Below are positions 7,541-15,615 of a stretch of 64,000 nucleotides of DNA, piece after piece. Where the stretch lies: NCBI RefSeq assembly GCF_000058485.1, contig NC_008278.1, positions 4,210,962-4,274,961 on the forward strand, written 5' to 3'. The notes under the pieces were generated by a model. The model did no database searches. It had not been told where the DNA came from and saw only the letters and a program-made list of their open reading frames with translations. The position numbers were made by a program, and so were the translations under genes. The first letter of the stretch is position 1. The number at the start of each line of letters is the position of its first letter. This DNA comes from Frankia alni ACN14a. GTDB lineage: Bacteria > Actinomycetota > Actinomycetes > Frankiales > Frankiaceae.

Positions 7541-8764
7541 ATGTCCATTACGGAAGCCGTGCAGAACGATCAGGAAATCCCCTCGTTTCCCTTTGACGAC
7601 ACATTCTCTCCACACTCCTCGGAACGGCTGGCAGAATATGCGCGCGAAGCACCCGCGATCCGGGTGCGTTTTGGTCCCGGCCAGCTCCCGATCTGGCTGA
7701 TCGTCCGCTATGCGCCGGCCCGGGCGATGCTCGCCGACTCCCGTTTCTCCCGCACCCGGACGCTGGACTTCTCCCCGCCCCTGACGGCGGGCCAGATGCC
7801 CGATCCGAACTCCATGCTCTGGCTCGACCCGCCGGAGCACACCCGGATCCGACGCATGGTCAACGCCGGATTCGCCCACCGTCGCATCGAACGGATGCGG
7901 CCCTGGATCGCGGCGACGGCCCGGGCCCGGATCGACGCGATGACGGCCCAGGGCGCGCCGGGAGACATCCGCACCCTGGCGTTCCATCTGCCCATCGAGG
8001 TGATCTGCCAGCTTCTCGGCGTCCCCGATCTCGACCGGGAGAAGGTCCGGACCTGGAGCGAGTCGCTGTTCCGGTTCCATCTCGACCCGAAGGGCGCCGC
8101 CGAGGGGCTCTTCGCCCTCTACGGGTACATGGGCGAGCTGGTGCGTGCGCGCAAGGCCGCCGCCGGCGACACCCACAGCCCGGAGGGTCTGCTCGACGTT
8201 CTCATCGCCGCGGCCGACGACGACGGCACCCTCACCGAGCCTGAACTGCACTCGCTCGCGATGACCCTGCTCATCGGCGGATTCGAGACCACCGGCGGCG
8301 TCATCTCGAACGTCATCACGACCCTGCTCACCCAGCGGTCGCACTGGGAGTCCCTGGTCGCCGACCCGAGCGGCATGCCCAACGCCATCGAGGAGCTTCT
8401 GCGCTACCACCCCCTGTCGATGACCTTCCCGCGGGTGGCGACCGAGGACGTCGACCTGGGCGGTTTCGTCGTGCGCGCCGGGGAGGTGGTGGTCGTGCCC
8501 CTGGCGGCGATGAGCCGCGACCCCGCGGTGTTCACCGACCCCGACCGCCTCGATCTGACCCGGGAGCCCGTACCGAACCTGACCTTCGGGGCCGGCGTGC
8601 ACCACTGCATCGGCGCGCACCTGGCCCGGGTCGAGCTGACCGAGGTGCTCACCGCGCTGATCGAGACGGTGCCCGGACTGCGGCTCGCGGTGGCGCCCGC
8701 CGAACTGCGCTACGAGCTCAAGGCGCCGATCGGCCGACCGGAGACCCTGCCCGTCGTCTGGTGA
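7541..8764 (+). CDS. Cytochrome P450
   Basis: A 407-residue soluble bacterial P450 (heme monooxygenase needing a ferredoxin partner). Hallmarks: the I-helix oxygen-activation motif G-G-F-E-T-T (about residues 246-251), the K-helix E-x-x-R in E-E-L-L-R-Y-H-P, and the heme loop F-G-A-G-V-H-H-C-I-G-A-H-L-A with the ligand Cys356. The C-helix W-x-x-x-R-like region and S-M-L-W-L-D-P-P-E-H-T-R-I-R-R substrate/heme contact are also typical. The ATG at 7541 has GGAAG about 11 bases upstream. It resembles biosynthetic or xenobiotic CYP families of actinomycetes, but the substrate cannot be read from sequence. It is divergent from the MMPL gene, which suggests a shared product. Confidence 0.95.
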   Translation: MSITEAVQNDQEIPSFPFDDTFSPHSSERLAEYAREAPAIRVRFGPGQLPIWLIVRYAPARAMLADSRFSRTRTLDFSPPLTAGQMPDPNSMLWLDPPEHTRIRRMVNAGFAHRRIERMRPWIAATARARIDAMTAQGAPGDIRTLAFHLPIEVICQLLGVPDLDREKVRTWSESLFRFHLDPKGAAEGLFALYGYMGELVRARKAAAGDTHSPEGLLDVLIAAADDDGTLTEPELHSLAMTLLIGGFETTGGVISNVITTLLTQRSHWESLVADPSGMPNAIEELLRYHPLSMTFPRVATEDVDLGGFVVRAGEVVVVPLAAMSRDPAVFTDPDRLDLTREPVPNLTFGAGVHHCIGAHLARVELTEVLTALIETVPGLRLAVAPAELRYELKAPIGRPETLPVVW

Positions 8765-8856
8765 CCGCAGGCGTGGCGCCGCCGGAGCCGACGCACCGTC
8801 CACGGACGTCACCCACCAACTCCGGCGGCCCGCGCCCGCCCCGCCCGCCAGCCCGA

Positions 8857-8932
8857 CGGCCAGCCACCCCGAACGGCCAGCCACCCCGAACGGCCAGGCA
8901 GCCTCGAACGGCCAGGCAGCTCGACGGCCAGC
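8857..8932. repeat. About five copies of a 16-18 bp direct repeat between P450 and MFS genes
   Basis: The unit CGGCCAGCCACCCCGAA starts at 8857, 8874 and 8891, with degenerate copies at 8909 and 8925. It lies in the 270-bp gap after the P450 gene. A 71-codon frame starting at 8761 runs through it but encodes only Pro/Arg/Thr repeats, so I do not call it a gene. Confidence 0.7.
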
Positions 8933-9034
8933 GAGCCCCACGACCATCGTTGGATTCTCCAACCCGCTGGGGTTAGGCTTCCCCTCGACCAGTCAGTTTG
9001 ATTTTCGGACTCACTGTGCGAGCGAGGAGCGAGC

Positions 9035-10468
9035 ATGAAGGAGAGCCCCGTGGGCGGTGGGCGGTTCGGGCGGGTGTTCGCGGTGGTGGCGGCCGGGGTC
9101 GCCATGTCGAACCTCGACCTGTTCGTCGTCAACGTCGCCCTGCCGGACGTGGGCCGGCACTTCGACGGCTCGTCGCTGTCGTCGCTGTCGTGGGTGCTCA
9201 ACGGCTACGCCGTCGTGTTCGCCGCGCTGCTCGTGCCGGCCGGGAACCTCGCGGACCGGACCAGCCCGCGCCGCGCCTACCTGTGGGGCATCGGGATCTT
9301 CGTCGCCGCCTCCGCGCTGTGCGCCGTCGCCCCCGCGGTGTGGTTCCTCGTCGCCGCCCGGGTGCTGCAGGCGGCGGGAGCCGCCGTGATGACCCCGTCC
9401 TCCCTCGGCCTGCTGCTCGCCGCGGCGCCGCCCGAGCGGCGCGGGGCCGCGGTGCGGGCCTGGACGGCGGTGAGCGGGCTCGCGGCCGCGCTCGGGCCCG
9501 TCGCCGGCGGCCTGCTGACCGAGCTGGACTGGCGGTGGGTGTTCCTGGTCAACCTGCCGGTCGGGCTCGCCGTGCTCGTCGCCGGACCGCGGGTGCTGCC
9601 CCACCTGCCGCGGCGCCCCGGCGCGGGGCGTACCGACCTGGCGGGGGCGGTCGTGCTGACGGTCGGGATCGCGGCGCTGGCGCTGGGGCTGGTGCGCGGG
9701 CCAGACTGGGGCTGGGGTTCGGCGCGGATCGTCGGGTCGCTGCTCGCCGGCGTGCTGCTGCTGGCCGGGTTCCTCCACCGCTCGGCGCGTCATCCCGCGC
9801 CGGTCCTGCCGCTGCCGCTGCTGCGCGTGCGGACCTTCAGCGCCGCGGCGGTGGCCGCGTTCGTGTTCAGCGTCGCGTTCGCGGCGATGCTGCTGTCGGC
9901 CGTGCTGTGGTGTCAGGACGGCTGGCACTGGTCGGCGCTGCGGACCGGGCTCGCCATCGCCCCCGGACCGCTGATGGTGCCGGGGCTCGCCCTCGCCGCC
10001 GGGCCGCTGGTGGCCCGCCTCGGGCCCGGGCGGGTGGCGGCCGGCGGCTGCGGCGTGTTCGCGGCCGGGATCGGCTGGTGGATCCTGCGGATGGCGCCGC
10101 AGCCGGACTACGTCGGCGCCATGCTGCCCGGGATGCTGCTCACCGGCGTCGGCGTCGGGCTGATCCTGCCGACGCTGATCAGCGCGGCCGTCACCGCGCT
10201 GCCCCCGGCGAGCTTCTCGACCGGCTCCGCGGTGGTGACCATGGCCCGCCAGATCGGCACCGTCATCGGCACCGCCCTGCTCGTCGCCGCGCTCGGCGGC
10301 GCGACGGGCGACGACCTCGGCTCGCTCACCGACGCCTACGACCTGGGCTGGATCATCATCGTCACCGCGGTCGTCCTCGCCGCGCTGGTCTGCCTCACGC
10401 TGCCGCGCCCGACCCGTCCCCTCGCCGTCCCGGCCAGATCGCGGACCCATCGTGCCGAGGCTTCGTGA
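9035..10468 (+). CDS. DHA2-type MFS multidrug transporter (14-span)
   Basis: A 477-residue integral membrane protein of the major facilitator superfamily, drug:H+ antiporter-2 type. The sequence N-L-D-L-F-V-V-N-V-A-L-P-D in span 1 and W-V-L-N-G-Y in span 2 are DHA2 signatures. The motif A-G-N-L-A-D-R-T-S-P-R-R (loop 2-3) corresponds to MFS motif A, and G-P-V-A-G-G-L-L-T in span 5 to the antiporter motif C. The length and hydrophobicity fit about 14 spans. The ATG has GAGGAG 7 bases upstream. No regulator gene adjoins it. The exported substrate is unknown. Confidence 0.9.
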   Translation: MKESPVGGGRFGRVFAVVAAGVAMSNLDLFVVNVALPDVGRHFDGSSLSSLSWVLNGYAVVFAALLVPAGNLADRTSPRRAYLWGIGIFVAASALCAVAPAVWFLVAARVLQAAGAAVMTPSSLGLLLAAAPPERRGAAVRAWTAVSGLAAALGPVAGGLLTELDWRWVFLVNLPVGLAVLVAGPRVLPHLPRRPGAGRTDLAGAVVLTVGIAALALGLVRGPDWGWGSARIVGSLLAGVLLLAGFLHRSARHPAPVLPLPLLRVRTFSAAAVAAFVFSVAFAAMLLSAVLWCQDGWHWSALRTGLAIAPGPLMVPGLALAAGPLVARLGPGRVAAGGCGVFAAGIGWWILRMAPQPDYVGAMLPGMLLTGVGVGLILPTLISAAVTALPPASFSTGSAVVTMARQIGTVIGTALLVAALGGATGDDLGSLTDAYDLGWIIIVTAVVLAALVCLTLPRPTRPLAVPARSRTHRAEAS

Positions 10469-10486
10469 CGTCGGGAGCGGCCGGGA

Positions 10487-10891
10487 TCAGCGGCGCAGGA
10501 GGAACCAGACGGTCTTGCCGTCGCCGGGGACGGCGGCCGCGCCCCAGTCCTCGGCCAGCGCGTCGACGAGGTGCAGGCCGCGTCCGCCGAGCGAGTCGGC
10601 GTCGACGTGGCGCACCTGCGGCCGCCGGCGGTCCGGGTCCCGCACGCCCACCCAGACCAGGTCATCGGTGGTCCGGATCTCCACCACCGGTTCGCCGTGG
10701 CCGTGCAGCACGGCGTTGGTGACCAGCTCGCTGGCGAGCAGCAGGACGGTCTCGGTCACCTCCGCCGGGACGCCCCGGCCGGTCAGGTCCGCCGTCAGCC
10801 GCTGGCGCGCCCGGCCCGGAGCGTCCGGACCCGACGGGAGGACGAACCGGTCGAGAAAGGTCCCGACTGGTGGCTCCGGCCCGACTGCCAT
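10487..10891 (-). CDS. RsbW/anti-sigma-type ATP-binding protein (HATPase_c)
   Basis: A 134-residue protein with only the histidine-kinase-like ATPase domain. The N-box is L-A-S-E-L-V-T-N-A-V-L-H-G (about residues 54-66), followed by a G1-like V-R-D-P-D-R-R-R-P and G2 G-G-R-G-L-H-L-V-D-A-L-A-E-D-W-G. Such stand-alone ATPases are abundant in actinomycetes as anti-sigma factors or partners of SpoIIE-type phosphatases; here no sigma, anti-anti-sigma or phosphatase gene is adjacent. The ATG at 10891 has only a weak Shine-Dalgarno; GTG 10900 is an alternative. It follows the glycosyltransferase arm by 49 bp on the same strand and could be co-transcribed. Confidence 0.8.
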   Translation of the reverse strand: MAVGPEPPVGTFLDRFVLPSGPDAPGRARQRLTADLTGRGVPAEVTETVLLLASELVTNAVLHGHGEPVVEIRTTDDLVWVGVRDPDRRRPQVRHVDADSLGGRGLHLVDALAEDWGAAAVPGDGKTVWFLLRR

Positions 10892-10940
10892 GGGATCCAC
10901 ATATCCGGGCGTATGAATGGATAAACCGCCGTCGCGGGGG

Positions 10941-11906
10941 TCATCGCGCGACCTGGGCGAGGACGTCGTCCCAGTCGGCCAGAAAACGCCCGAGGCCATG
11001 GCGGGCGAGCCCCGCCTGGCGGGCCCGCTTGCCGTAGGCGCGGGCCAGCTCCGGATCGGCGAGGAACCGGCGGGCGGCGTCGACGAGCACCGCCGGATCG
11101 GTGGACAGCACCCCCGCCTCGGCCGGCACCGCCTCGGTCGCCTCCGTCGCCGCCAGCGCGACGACCGGCATGCCCAGCTGCATCGCCTCCAGCAGGGACA
11201 GCCCCAGGGAGGTCCAGCGCGGCAGGTGGACGTACACCCGCCGGCGGGCGAGGGCGTCGTGCAGGTCGGCCTGGGCGAGGTCGTCGAACACCGCGAGCCG
11301 CGCCCTCGGCAGGCCGGTGTGCGCGGGCAGCGCGGCCACACCGATGCCGAACGCGTCGACCGGGGCGGCGCGGGTGAACCCGGCCAGCAGATCGGTGCCG
11401 GTGACCCGGCCGCGGCGCACCGGCTCGTTCACCGCCACCGCGATGCGGGCCAGCTCGCCGGTGTAGCGGTCGCCGGGGTCGACGATGCCGTGCGCGACGA
11501 CCCGGGTGGGGGTGTTTCCGGCGTCCCAGAACAGCCGGTTGAAGTGGGTGACGTGGACGAGCAGCAGCTCCGGCCGGTCGGCGACGGGATGGCGGGTCAG
11601 CGGCACGTCGCCCCGCGGGGTGTTGTGCTCGACGTACACCGCCGGCAGGTCGCGGCCCGGCCGCCGGCCCAACCAGCGCTCGGTGAGCTCCAGCTCGTGC
11701 GGGCGCTGCAGGACGACGACGTCGACGCCGGCGTCGCGCAGCTCGTCCGGTCCGAGTTCGGCGACGGTGCCCGGCCACGGGTAGGTGCGGGCGAGGCCGA
11801 GGCCGTCGGGGCCGCGGCCGGGCAGCACCGGGACCACGTAGGAGTGCCCGCCCTGGACGAACGACGTCGTCCACGAGCCGTGCACATGCCAGAGCAGGAT
11901 TCTCAT
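10941..11906 (-). CDS. Glycosyltransferase (GT-B fold, GT4-like), end of the heptose block's left arm
   Basis: A 321-residue protein opening with M-R-I-L-L-W-H-V-H-G-S-W, a Rossmann-type N-terminal strand with the glycine-rich loop of GT-B enzymes. The C-terminal domain has R-W-T-S-L-G-L-S-L-L-E-A-M-Q-L-G-M-P-V-V-A-L (about 240-262), the E-x-x-A-x-G-x-P-V element that binds the sugar nucleotide, and V-E-H-N-T-P near residue 100. Its ATG overlaps the stop of the upstream GT2 gene (ATGA), so it is the fourth gene in a minus-strand operon with GT2, HldE and GT9. It probably adds a sugar to the same glycan. Donor and acceptor are unknown. Confidence 0.8.
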   Translation of the reverse strand: MRILLWHVHGSWTTSFVQGGHSYVVPVLPGRGPDGLGLARTYPWPGTVAELGPDELRDAGVDVVVLQRPHELELTERWLGRRPGRDLPAVYVEHNTPRGDVPLTRHPVADRPELLLVHVTHFNRLFWDAGNTPTRVVAHGIVDPGDRYTGELARIAVAVNEPVRRGRVTGTDLLAGFTRAAPVDAFGIGVAALPAHTGLPRARLAVFDDLAQADLHDALARRRVYVHLPRWTSLGLSLLEAMQLGMPVVALAATEATEAVPAEAGVLSTDPAVLVDAARRFLADPELARAYGKRARQAGLARHGLGRFLADWDDVLAQVAR

Positions 11907-12802
11907 CCGGTCCCCGTCCCCCCGCGGTCGCGGTCGCAGTCGCGGTCGTGGTCGCAGTCGCGGTCGCGGTCGCAGTCGCGGTCGCGGTCGTCGGTCTCGA
12001 CGATCTCGGCGTAGGCGTCGACGTCGCGATCGACGACGCTCGTGGGCAGTTCCAGGTGCTGGGCGCCCGACGGCAGCAGGCCCACACCGCCGGCCCGTTG
12101 CATCACCCGGAGCTGGGCGACGATCTCCTCGCCCCGGTGGCTGGCGGGCAGCCGCCGCCAGAACTCGAAGCCGCCGCAGTCGACGAGCACGGCGCGGTCG
12201 TAGAGCACGCAGCCGGCGATCCAGGTCACCCGGTAGGCCAGCCAGCCGCCCGCCGGCAGCGTCACCCGCTCGGCGAGGTGGGCCGGGTTCGCCGCGTTGT
12301 GCAGCCGCCACCGCTCCCAGGCCGGTCCGCCCTTGCGGACCCGTTCGGGGCGCACCGGCCCGCGGACCTCCTCGAAGGCGGTCCACTCGTGCGGGCGGAC
12401 GTCGTCGAGGTAGCTCAGGCCCTGCGGCGCGCAGCCGACGAACCCGCAGCGCAGCTCCCCGATCGCCGCCAGCATCCGGGCGACGGTGGACGCGTCGAGG
12501 AAGACGTCGTCGTCGAGGAACAGGACGTACTCGCCGTCGGCCTGGTCGAGCAGGAACTGGCGATGCTCGGCCAGACCGCGGCGCGGGTGGCCGTGGTACA
12601 GGTCGACCCGGTGGCCGCCGCGGCGCAGCCGGCGGGCCATCGCCCGCACCTCCGGCGCGTCGGCGGCGGGCGTCGCGGGGCTCTGGTCGGACACGACGAC
12701 GCGGAACCCGCCGGCGCTCTGGTTGGCGAGCCCGGCCAGGGTCACCGCCAGCGCCGCCGGCCGCCCGCAGGTCGGGATGAGCACGTCCAACCCGCCCGTC
12801 AT
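11903..12802 (-). CDS. Family 2 glycosyltransferase with an Asp-Arg repeat tail
   Basis: A 299-residue GT-A enzyme. The N-terminus D-V-L-I-P-T-C-G-R-P-A-A-L starts the nucleotide-binding fold, S-D-Q-S follows, and Y-V-L-F-L-D-D-D-V-F (about residues 91-100) is the metal-binding DXD-type motif. A downstream G-C-V-L-Y-D-R-A and H-R-G-E-E region fits the acceptor side. The last 25 residues are a repeated Asp/Arg/Cys run coded by near-perfect repeats of about 12 bp (11929-12000). That tail is not part of the domain. The ATG overlaps the stop of hldE and its own stop overlaps the next start, so translation is probably coupled. It has no membrane segment. Confidence 0.85.
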   Translation of the reverse strand: MTGGLDVLIPTCGRPAALAVTLAGLANQSAGGFRVVVSDQSPATPAADAPEVRAMARRLRRGGHRVDLYHGHPRRGLAEHRQFLLDQADGEYVLFLDDDVFLDASTVARMLAAIGELRCGFVGCAPQGLSYLDDVRPHEWTAFEEVRGPVRPERVRKGGPAWERWRLHNAANPAHLAERVTLPAGGWLAYRVTWIAGCVLYDRAVLVDCGGFEFWRRLPASHRGEEIVAQLRVMQRAGGVGLLPSGAQHLELPTSVVDRDVDAYAEIVETDDRDRDCDRDRDCDHDRDCDRDRGGTGTG

Positions 12803-14400
12803 GGCAGTGCCGCCCCGCGCCGGCGGATGCGCCCGAGCAGGTCCGACGTCGACCGGTCCGCGACGTAGTCGACGAAGCGCACCTCGCCGCCGAGCGCCCG
12901 GACCAGCGGCGCCTCGGCGAGCATCGACTCGGTGTAGTCGCCGCCCTTGACGTAGACGTCGGGCCGCAACGCGCGCAGGAGCCGTTCGGGGGTGTCGTCG
13001 TCGAACACGGCGACGTGGTCCACGGCGGCCAGGGCGGTGAGTACCGCGAGCCGGTCGGCGAGCGAGTTGATCGGCCGGTCCGGGCCCTTGAGTCGCCGCA
13101 CGCCGGCGTCGCTGTTGACTGCGACGACGAGGATGTCACCGAGGTGCCGGGCGGCGTGCAGGTAGGCGATGTGGCCGGCGTGGACGACGTCGAAGCAGCC
13201 GTTGGTGAACACGATCCGCCGGCCCCGGCAGCGGTGCGCGGCGACCGCGTCGGCGAGCGCCGCGGCGTCGAGAACGGCGCCGCGGACCCCGCCCGCGGGG
13301 TCGCCGTCGCGGCCGTCACCGGTCGTACGCAGGCGGGCCCGCAGGTCCGCCGCCGAGCAGGTGCCGGTGCCCGGGGTGGACACCGCGGCGCAGGCGGCGA
13401 GCGAGCCGAGCCGGGCGGCGGCGCGCGGGGCGGCGCCGGCGGCGAGGGCGAGGACCATCGCGGCGATGAAACTGTCGCCGGCACCCGAGGTCCGCTCGTC
13501 GGGGGCGTCGGTGCCGGCCGGCAGGTGCCACGGTTCGTCGTCCCGGCTGAGCACGACGACGCCGTCCCGGTCCAGGGTGACCGCGGCGAGGCGGGCGCCG
13601 CTGGCCGCGAGGATCGGCCCGGCGCAGCGGCGCACGGTGGCGACGCGGTCGCGGGCGAACGCGTCGCGGGCGCCGGGTGGCAGCAGCGCCACGACCTCGC
13701 CGGCGTTCGGCTTGACCAGATCGGGCCGGACCCCCGCCCAGCGACCCGGGTCGTGGGCGTCGACGACGAGCCGCCGCCCCGCCGCGCGGGCCGCCGCGCC
13801 GACCGCGTCGATCAGCTCCGGCGTGAACATCCCGGCGCCGTAGTCGCAGGCCAGCACGGCGCAGGCGGCCGGCGTCGACGCCCTCACACCGGCGGCGAGC
13901 GCGGCGGCCGTGGCGGGCGCCGGCGGAGTCTCGTCGCCGGTGTCGCAGCGCAGGTGCAGGTGGTTGCCCGAGCAGATCCGCCGCTTGGCCAGCGTCGCGC
14001 GGCCCGGCTCCGCCACCAGGCCGGCCGTGCCGACCCCGCCCGCGTCGAGCAGGTCAGCGAGCCGGCGGCCGTCGGCGTCGTCGCCGACCATGGCGACCAG
14101 CCGGACGCGCGCGCCGACGACCGATCCGGCCAGCGCCGCGTTGCCCGCCCCGCCCGGGGACTCGGTGCGGGCCGTCACCGACACGACCGGCACCGGGCCC
14201 TCCCGGGACAGTCCCCGCGGCGGCCCCCACAGCCAGGTGTCGAGCATCGCGTCGCCGACCACGAGCAGGTCGAGGTCGGCGAACCGGTCAAGCAGCCCGG
14301 ACAGCCCCGCCTCGCCCGCCACCCCGGCCGCCGCCGTACCCGCCGGTTCGGCCCCCACCTCGCCGGTCGCGCAGGGCGCGCGGCGCAGCGCGGCGCTCAC
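12799..14400 (-). CDS. hldE: Bifunctional heptose-7-phosphate kinase / heptose-1-phosphate nucleotidyltransferase (HldE-like)
   Basis: A 533-residue two-domain enzyme. Residues 40-360 are a PfkB-type kinase: V-V-G-D-A-M-L-D-T-W near the start, the G-G-A-G-N-A-A loop, and the catalytic S-G-A-G-D-S-F. Residues 395-530 are a cytidylyltransferase-fold domain with N-G-C-F-D-V-V-H-A-G-H (the H-x-G-H motif), N-S-D-x-x-V-x-R-L-K-G-P-x-R-P-I-N and Y-V-K-G-G-D-Y, which are specific for heptose-1-phosphate nucleotidyltransferases. In Gram-negatives HldE makes ADP-D,D-heptose with GmhB acting between its two steps. The GTG overlaps the GT9 stop (GTGA). A second copy is fused to GmhA at 21628-23910. Confidence 0.9.
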   Translation of the reverse strand: MSAALRRAPCATGEVGAEPAGTAAAGVAGEAGLSGLLDRFADLDLLVVGDAMLDTWLWGPPRGLSREGPVPVVSVTARTESPGGAGNAALAGSVVGARVRLVAMVGDDADGRRLADLLDAGGVGTAGLVAEPGRATLAKRRICSGNHLHLRCDTGDETPPAPATAAALAAGVRASTPAACAVLACDYGAGMFTPELIDAVGAAARAAGRRLVVDAHDPGRWAGVRPDLVKPNAGEVVALLPPGARDAFARDRVATVRRCAGPILAASGARLAAVTLDRDGVVVLSRDDEPWHLPAGTDAPDERTSGAGDSFIAAMVLALAAGAAPRAAARLGSLAACAAVSTPGTGTCSAADLRARLRTTGDGRDGDPAGGVRGAVLDAAALADAVAAHRCRGRRIVFTNGCFDVVHAGHIAYLHAARHLGDILVVAVNSDAGVRRLKGPDRPINSLADRLAVLTALAAVDHVAVFDDDTPERLLRALRPDVYVKGGDYTESMLAEAPLVRALGGEVRFVDYVADRSTSDLLGRIRRRGAALP

Positions 14401-15479
14401 GCGGCACGTCCCCGGGCGCAGAGACCGAGCGCGGCGGTGGCGACCTCGACCGGTGTCAGGTCCAGGCACTCCTGCTCGAACGGGCAGGTGAAGGCACGGC
14501 ACGGCGAGCACGGCGTCGCCCGGCGCAGCACGACGGCGCGCCCGGCGCGCGGCCGGTACTCGGCCTCCCGTTCGGTGCCGGCGAACAGGGTGACGACGGG
14601 CGCGCGCACCGCGTCGGCCAGGTGCGCCCCGGCCGAGTTGTTGCTGACGGCGACCGCCGCCCCGCTGAGCAACGCGACCAGCCCCGGCACGTCGAGGGCG
14701 CCGGCGAGCCCCCGTCCGGCCGGACCGGCCCCGGCGCGGACCCGGTCGACCAGGGGCGCCTCCTCGCGCGTCCCGGCGACGAGGACGCGCAGCCCCTCCC
14801 CCGCGAGCAGGCCGGCGACCTGGGCGAACCGGTCGGGATCGTAACGCCGCGACGAGCAGCTCGCGCCGGGCAGCAGCACCGCGTACGGGCCGGCCTCGAC
14901 CAGCGGACGCACACGGGTGCGCGCCTGCGTGGGCACGGTGAGGCGGGGATGGCTGCCAGCGGCGGGCAGCCCGGCGTGGCGCAGCAGCAACAGCGCCCGG
15001 TCGACCTGATGAACGCCGCCGGGCAGGTCGTCCACCCAGTGGGTGAGCAGCGAGCCGCCGAACTCCCGCGACGCGCCGACCCGCACCGGGATCCCGGCCA
15101 GCGCGCACACGAACGCGGCGGGCCAGGGCGACTGCGAGAACGAGGTGAAGATGACGGCGGCGTCGTAGCGGCGGGCGGCGAGGGCGCCGACGAGCCGGTC
15201 CTGCTCCCCCGGCTCGACGGCCCGCCCGCCGGCGTCCTGCCAGCACACGCGGGCCACGATCGCCTCGTCGACGTCGTCGATGAGCGGCACGGCGGCGGCG
15301 CCGGCCGGGGAGGTCAGCAGGTCCAGCTCCGCGGCGGGCGCCGCGGCGCGCAGGGCCCGCAGTGCCGGGGTGAGCAGCACGACGTCGCCGAGGTTGTCCG
15401 GGCGGACGGCCAGGATCCGGCGCGCGTCGGCGAGGTCCAGCGGGCCGCCGCTGCCGGCGGCCGGATGATGGCGGCCCAC
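14397..15479 (-). CDS. GT9 heptosyltransferase-like glycosyltransferase, first gene of the left arm
   Basis: About 360 residues of glycosyltransferase family 9, typified by the ADP-heptose:LPS heptosyltransferases WaaC/WaaF. Features: R-I-L-A-V-R-P-D-N-L-G-D-V-V-L-L-T-P-A at the N-terminus, L-L-P-G-A-S and Y-D-P-D-R-F-A-Q-V in the donor domain, S-N-N-S-A-G-A-H-L-A-D-A in the C-terminal domain, and a cysteine cluster C-S-P-C-R-A-F-T-C-P-F near the end as in WaaF. The GTG at 15479 has GGGGGAGGG 5-6 bases upstream, better than the upstream ATG at 15548. It is preceded by the conserved box at 15547-15572. It leads the operon GT9-hldE-GT2-GT. Confidence 0.85.
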   Translation of the reverse strand: MGRHHPAAGSGGPLDLADARRILAVRPDNLGDVVLLTPALRALRAAAPAAELDLLTSPAGAAAVPLIDDVDEAIVARVCWQDAGGRAVEPGEQDRLVGALAARRYDAAVIFTSFSQSPWPAAFVCALAGIPVRVGASREFGGSLLTHWVDDLPGGVHQVDRALLLLRHAGLPAAGSHPRLTVPTQARTRVRPLVEAGPYAVLLPGASCSSRRYDPDRFAQVAGLLAGEGLRVLVAGTREEAPLVDRVRAGAGPAGRGLAGALDVPGLVALLSGAAVAVSNNSAGAHLADAVRAPVVTLFAGTEREAEYRPRAGRAVVLRRATPCSPCRAFTCPFEQECLDLTPVEVATAALGLCARGRAA

Positions 15480-15546
15480 GTCTGCCCTCCCCCGTCGTTT
15501 GCGTCGTTGGCGGCGCTCCCCACCCGATTCCCGGACCCTCGGCAAC

Positions 15547-15572
15547 AAAACTACTACTCAACGTAATCAATG
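15547..15572 (-). promoter_or_regulatory. Conserved upstream box A of the heptose block
   Basis: On the plus strand AAAACTACTACTC, three variable bases, then GTAATCAA and TG. The reverse complement of 18388-18414 is the same apart from the three middle bases and one insertion. Both copies lie 68-95 bp upstream of the first gene of an outward-facing arm, and both have the same orientation relative to that gene. This AT-rich island in GC-rich DNA probably holds a promoter or operator common to both arms. Confidence 0.65.
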
Positions 15573-15615
15573 CTGGTAGACGATGGTGCACCGCCGGAGC
15601 GGGTAGGCCTCCCGC

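Noticed and set aside
8761-8976. 71-codon frame overlapping the P450 stop
   Set aside because: Codes only Pro/Arg/Thr repeats created by the 17-bp tandem repeat; no sign of a conserved protein.
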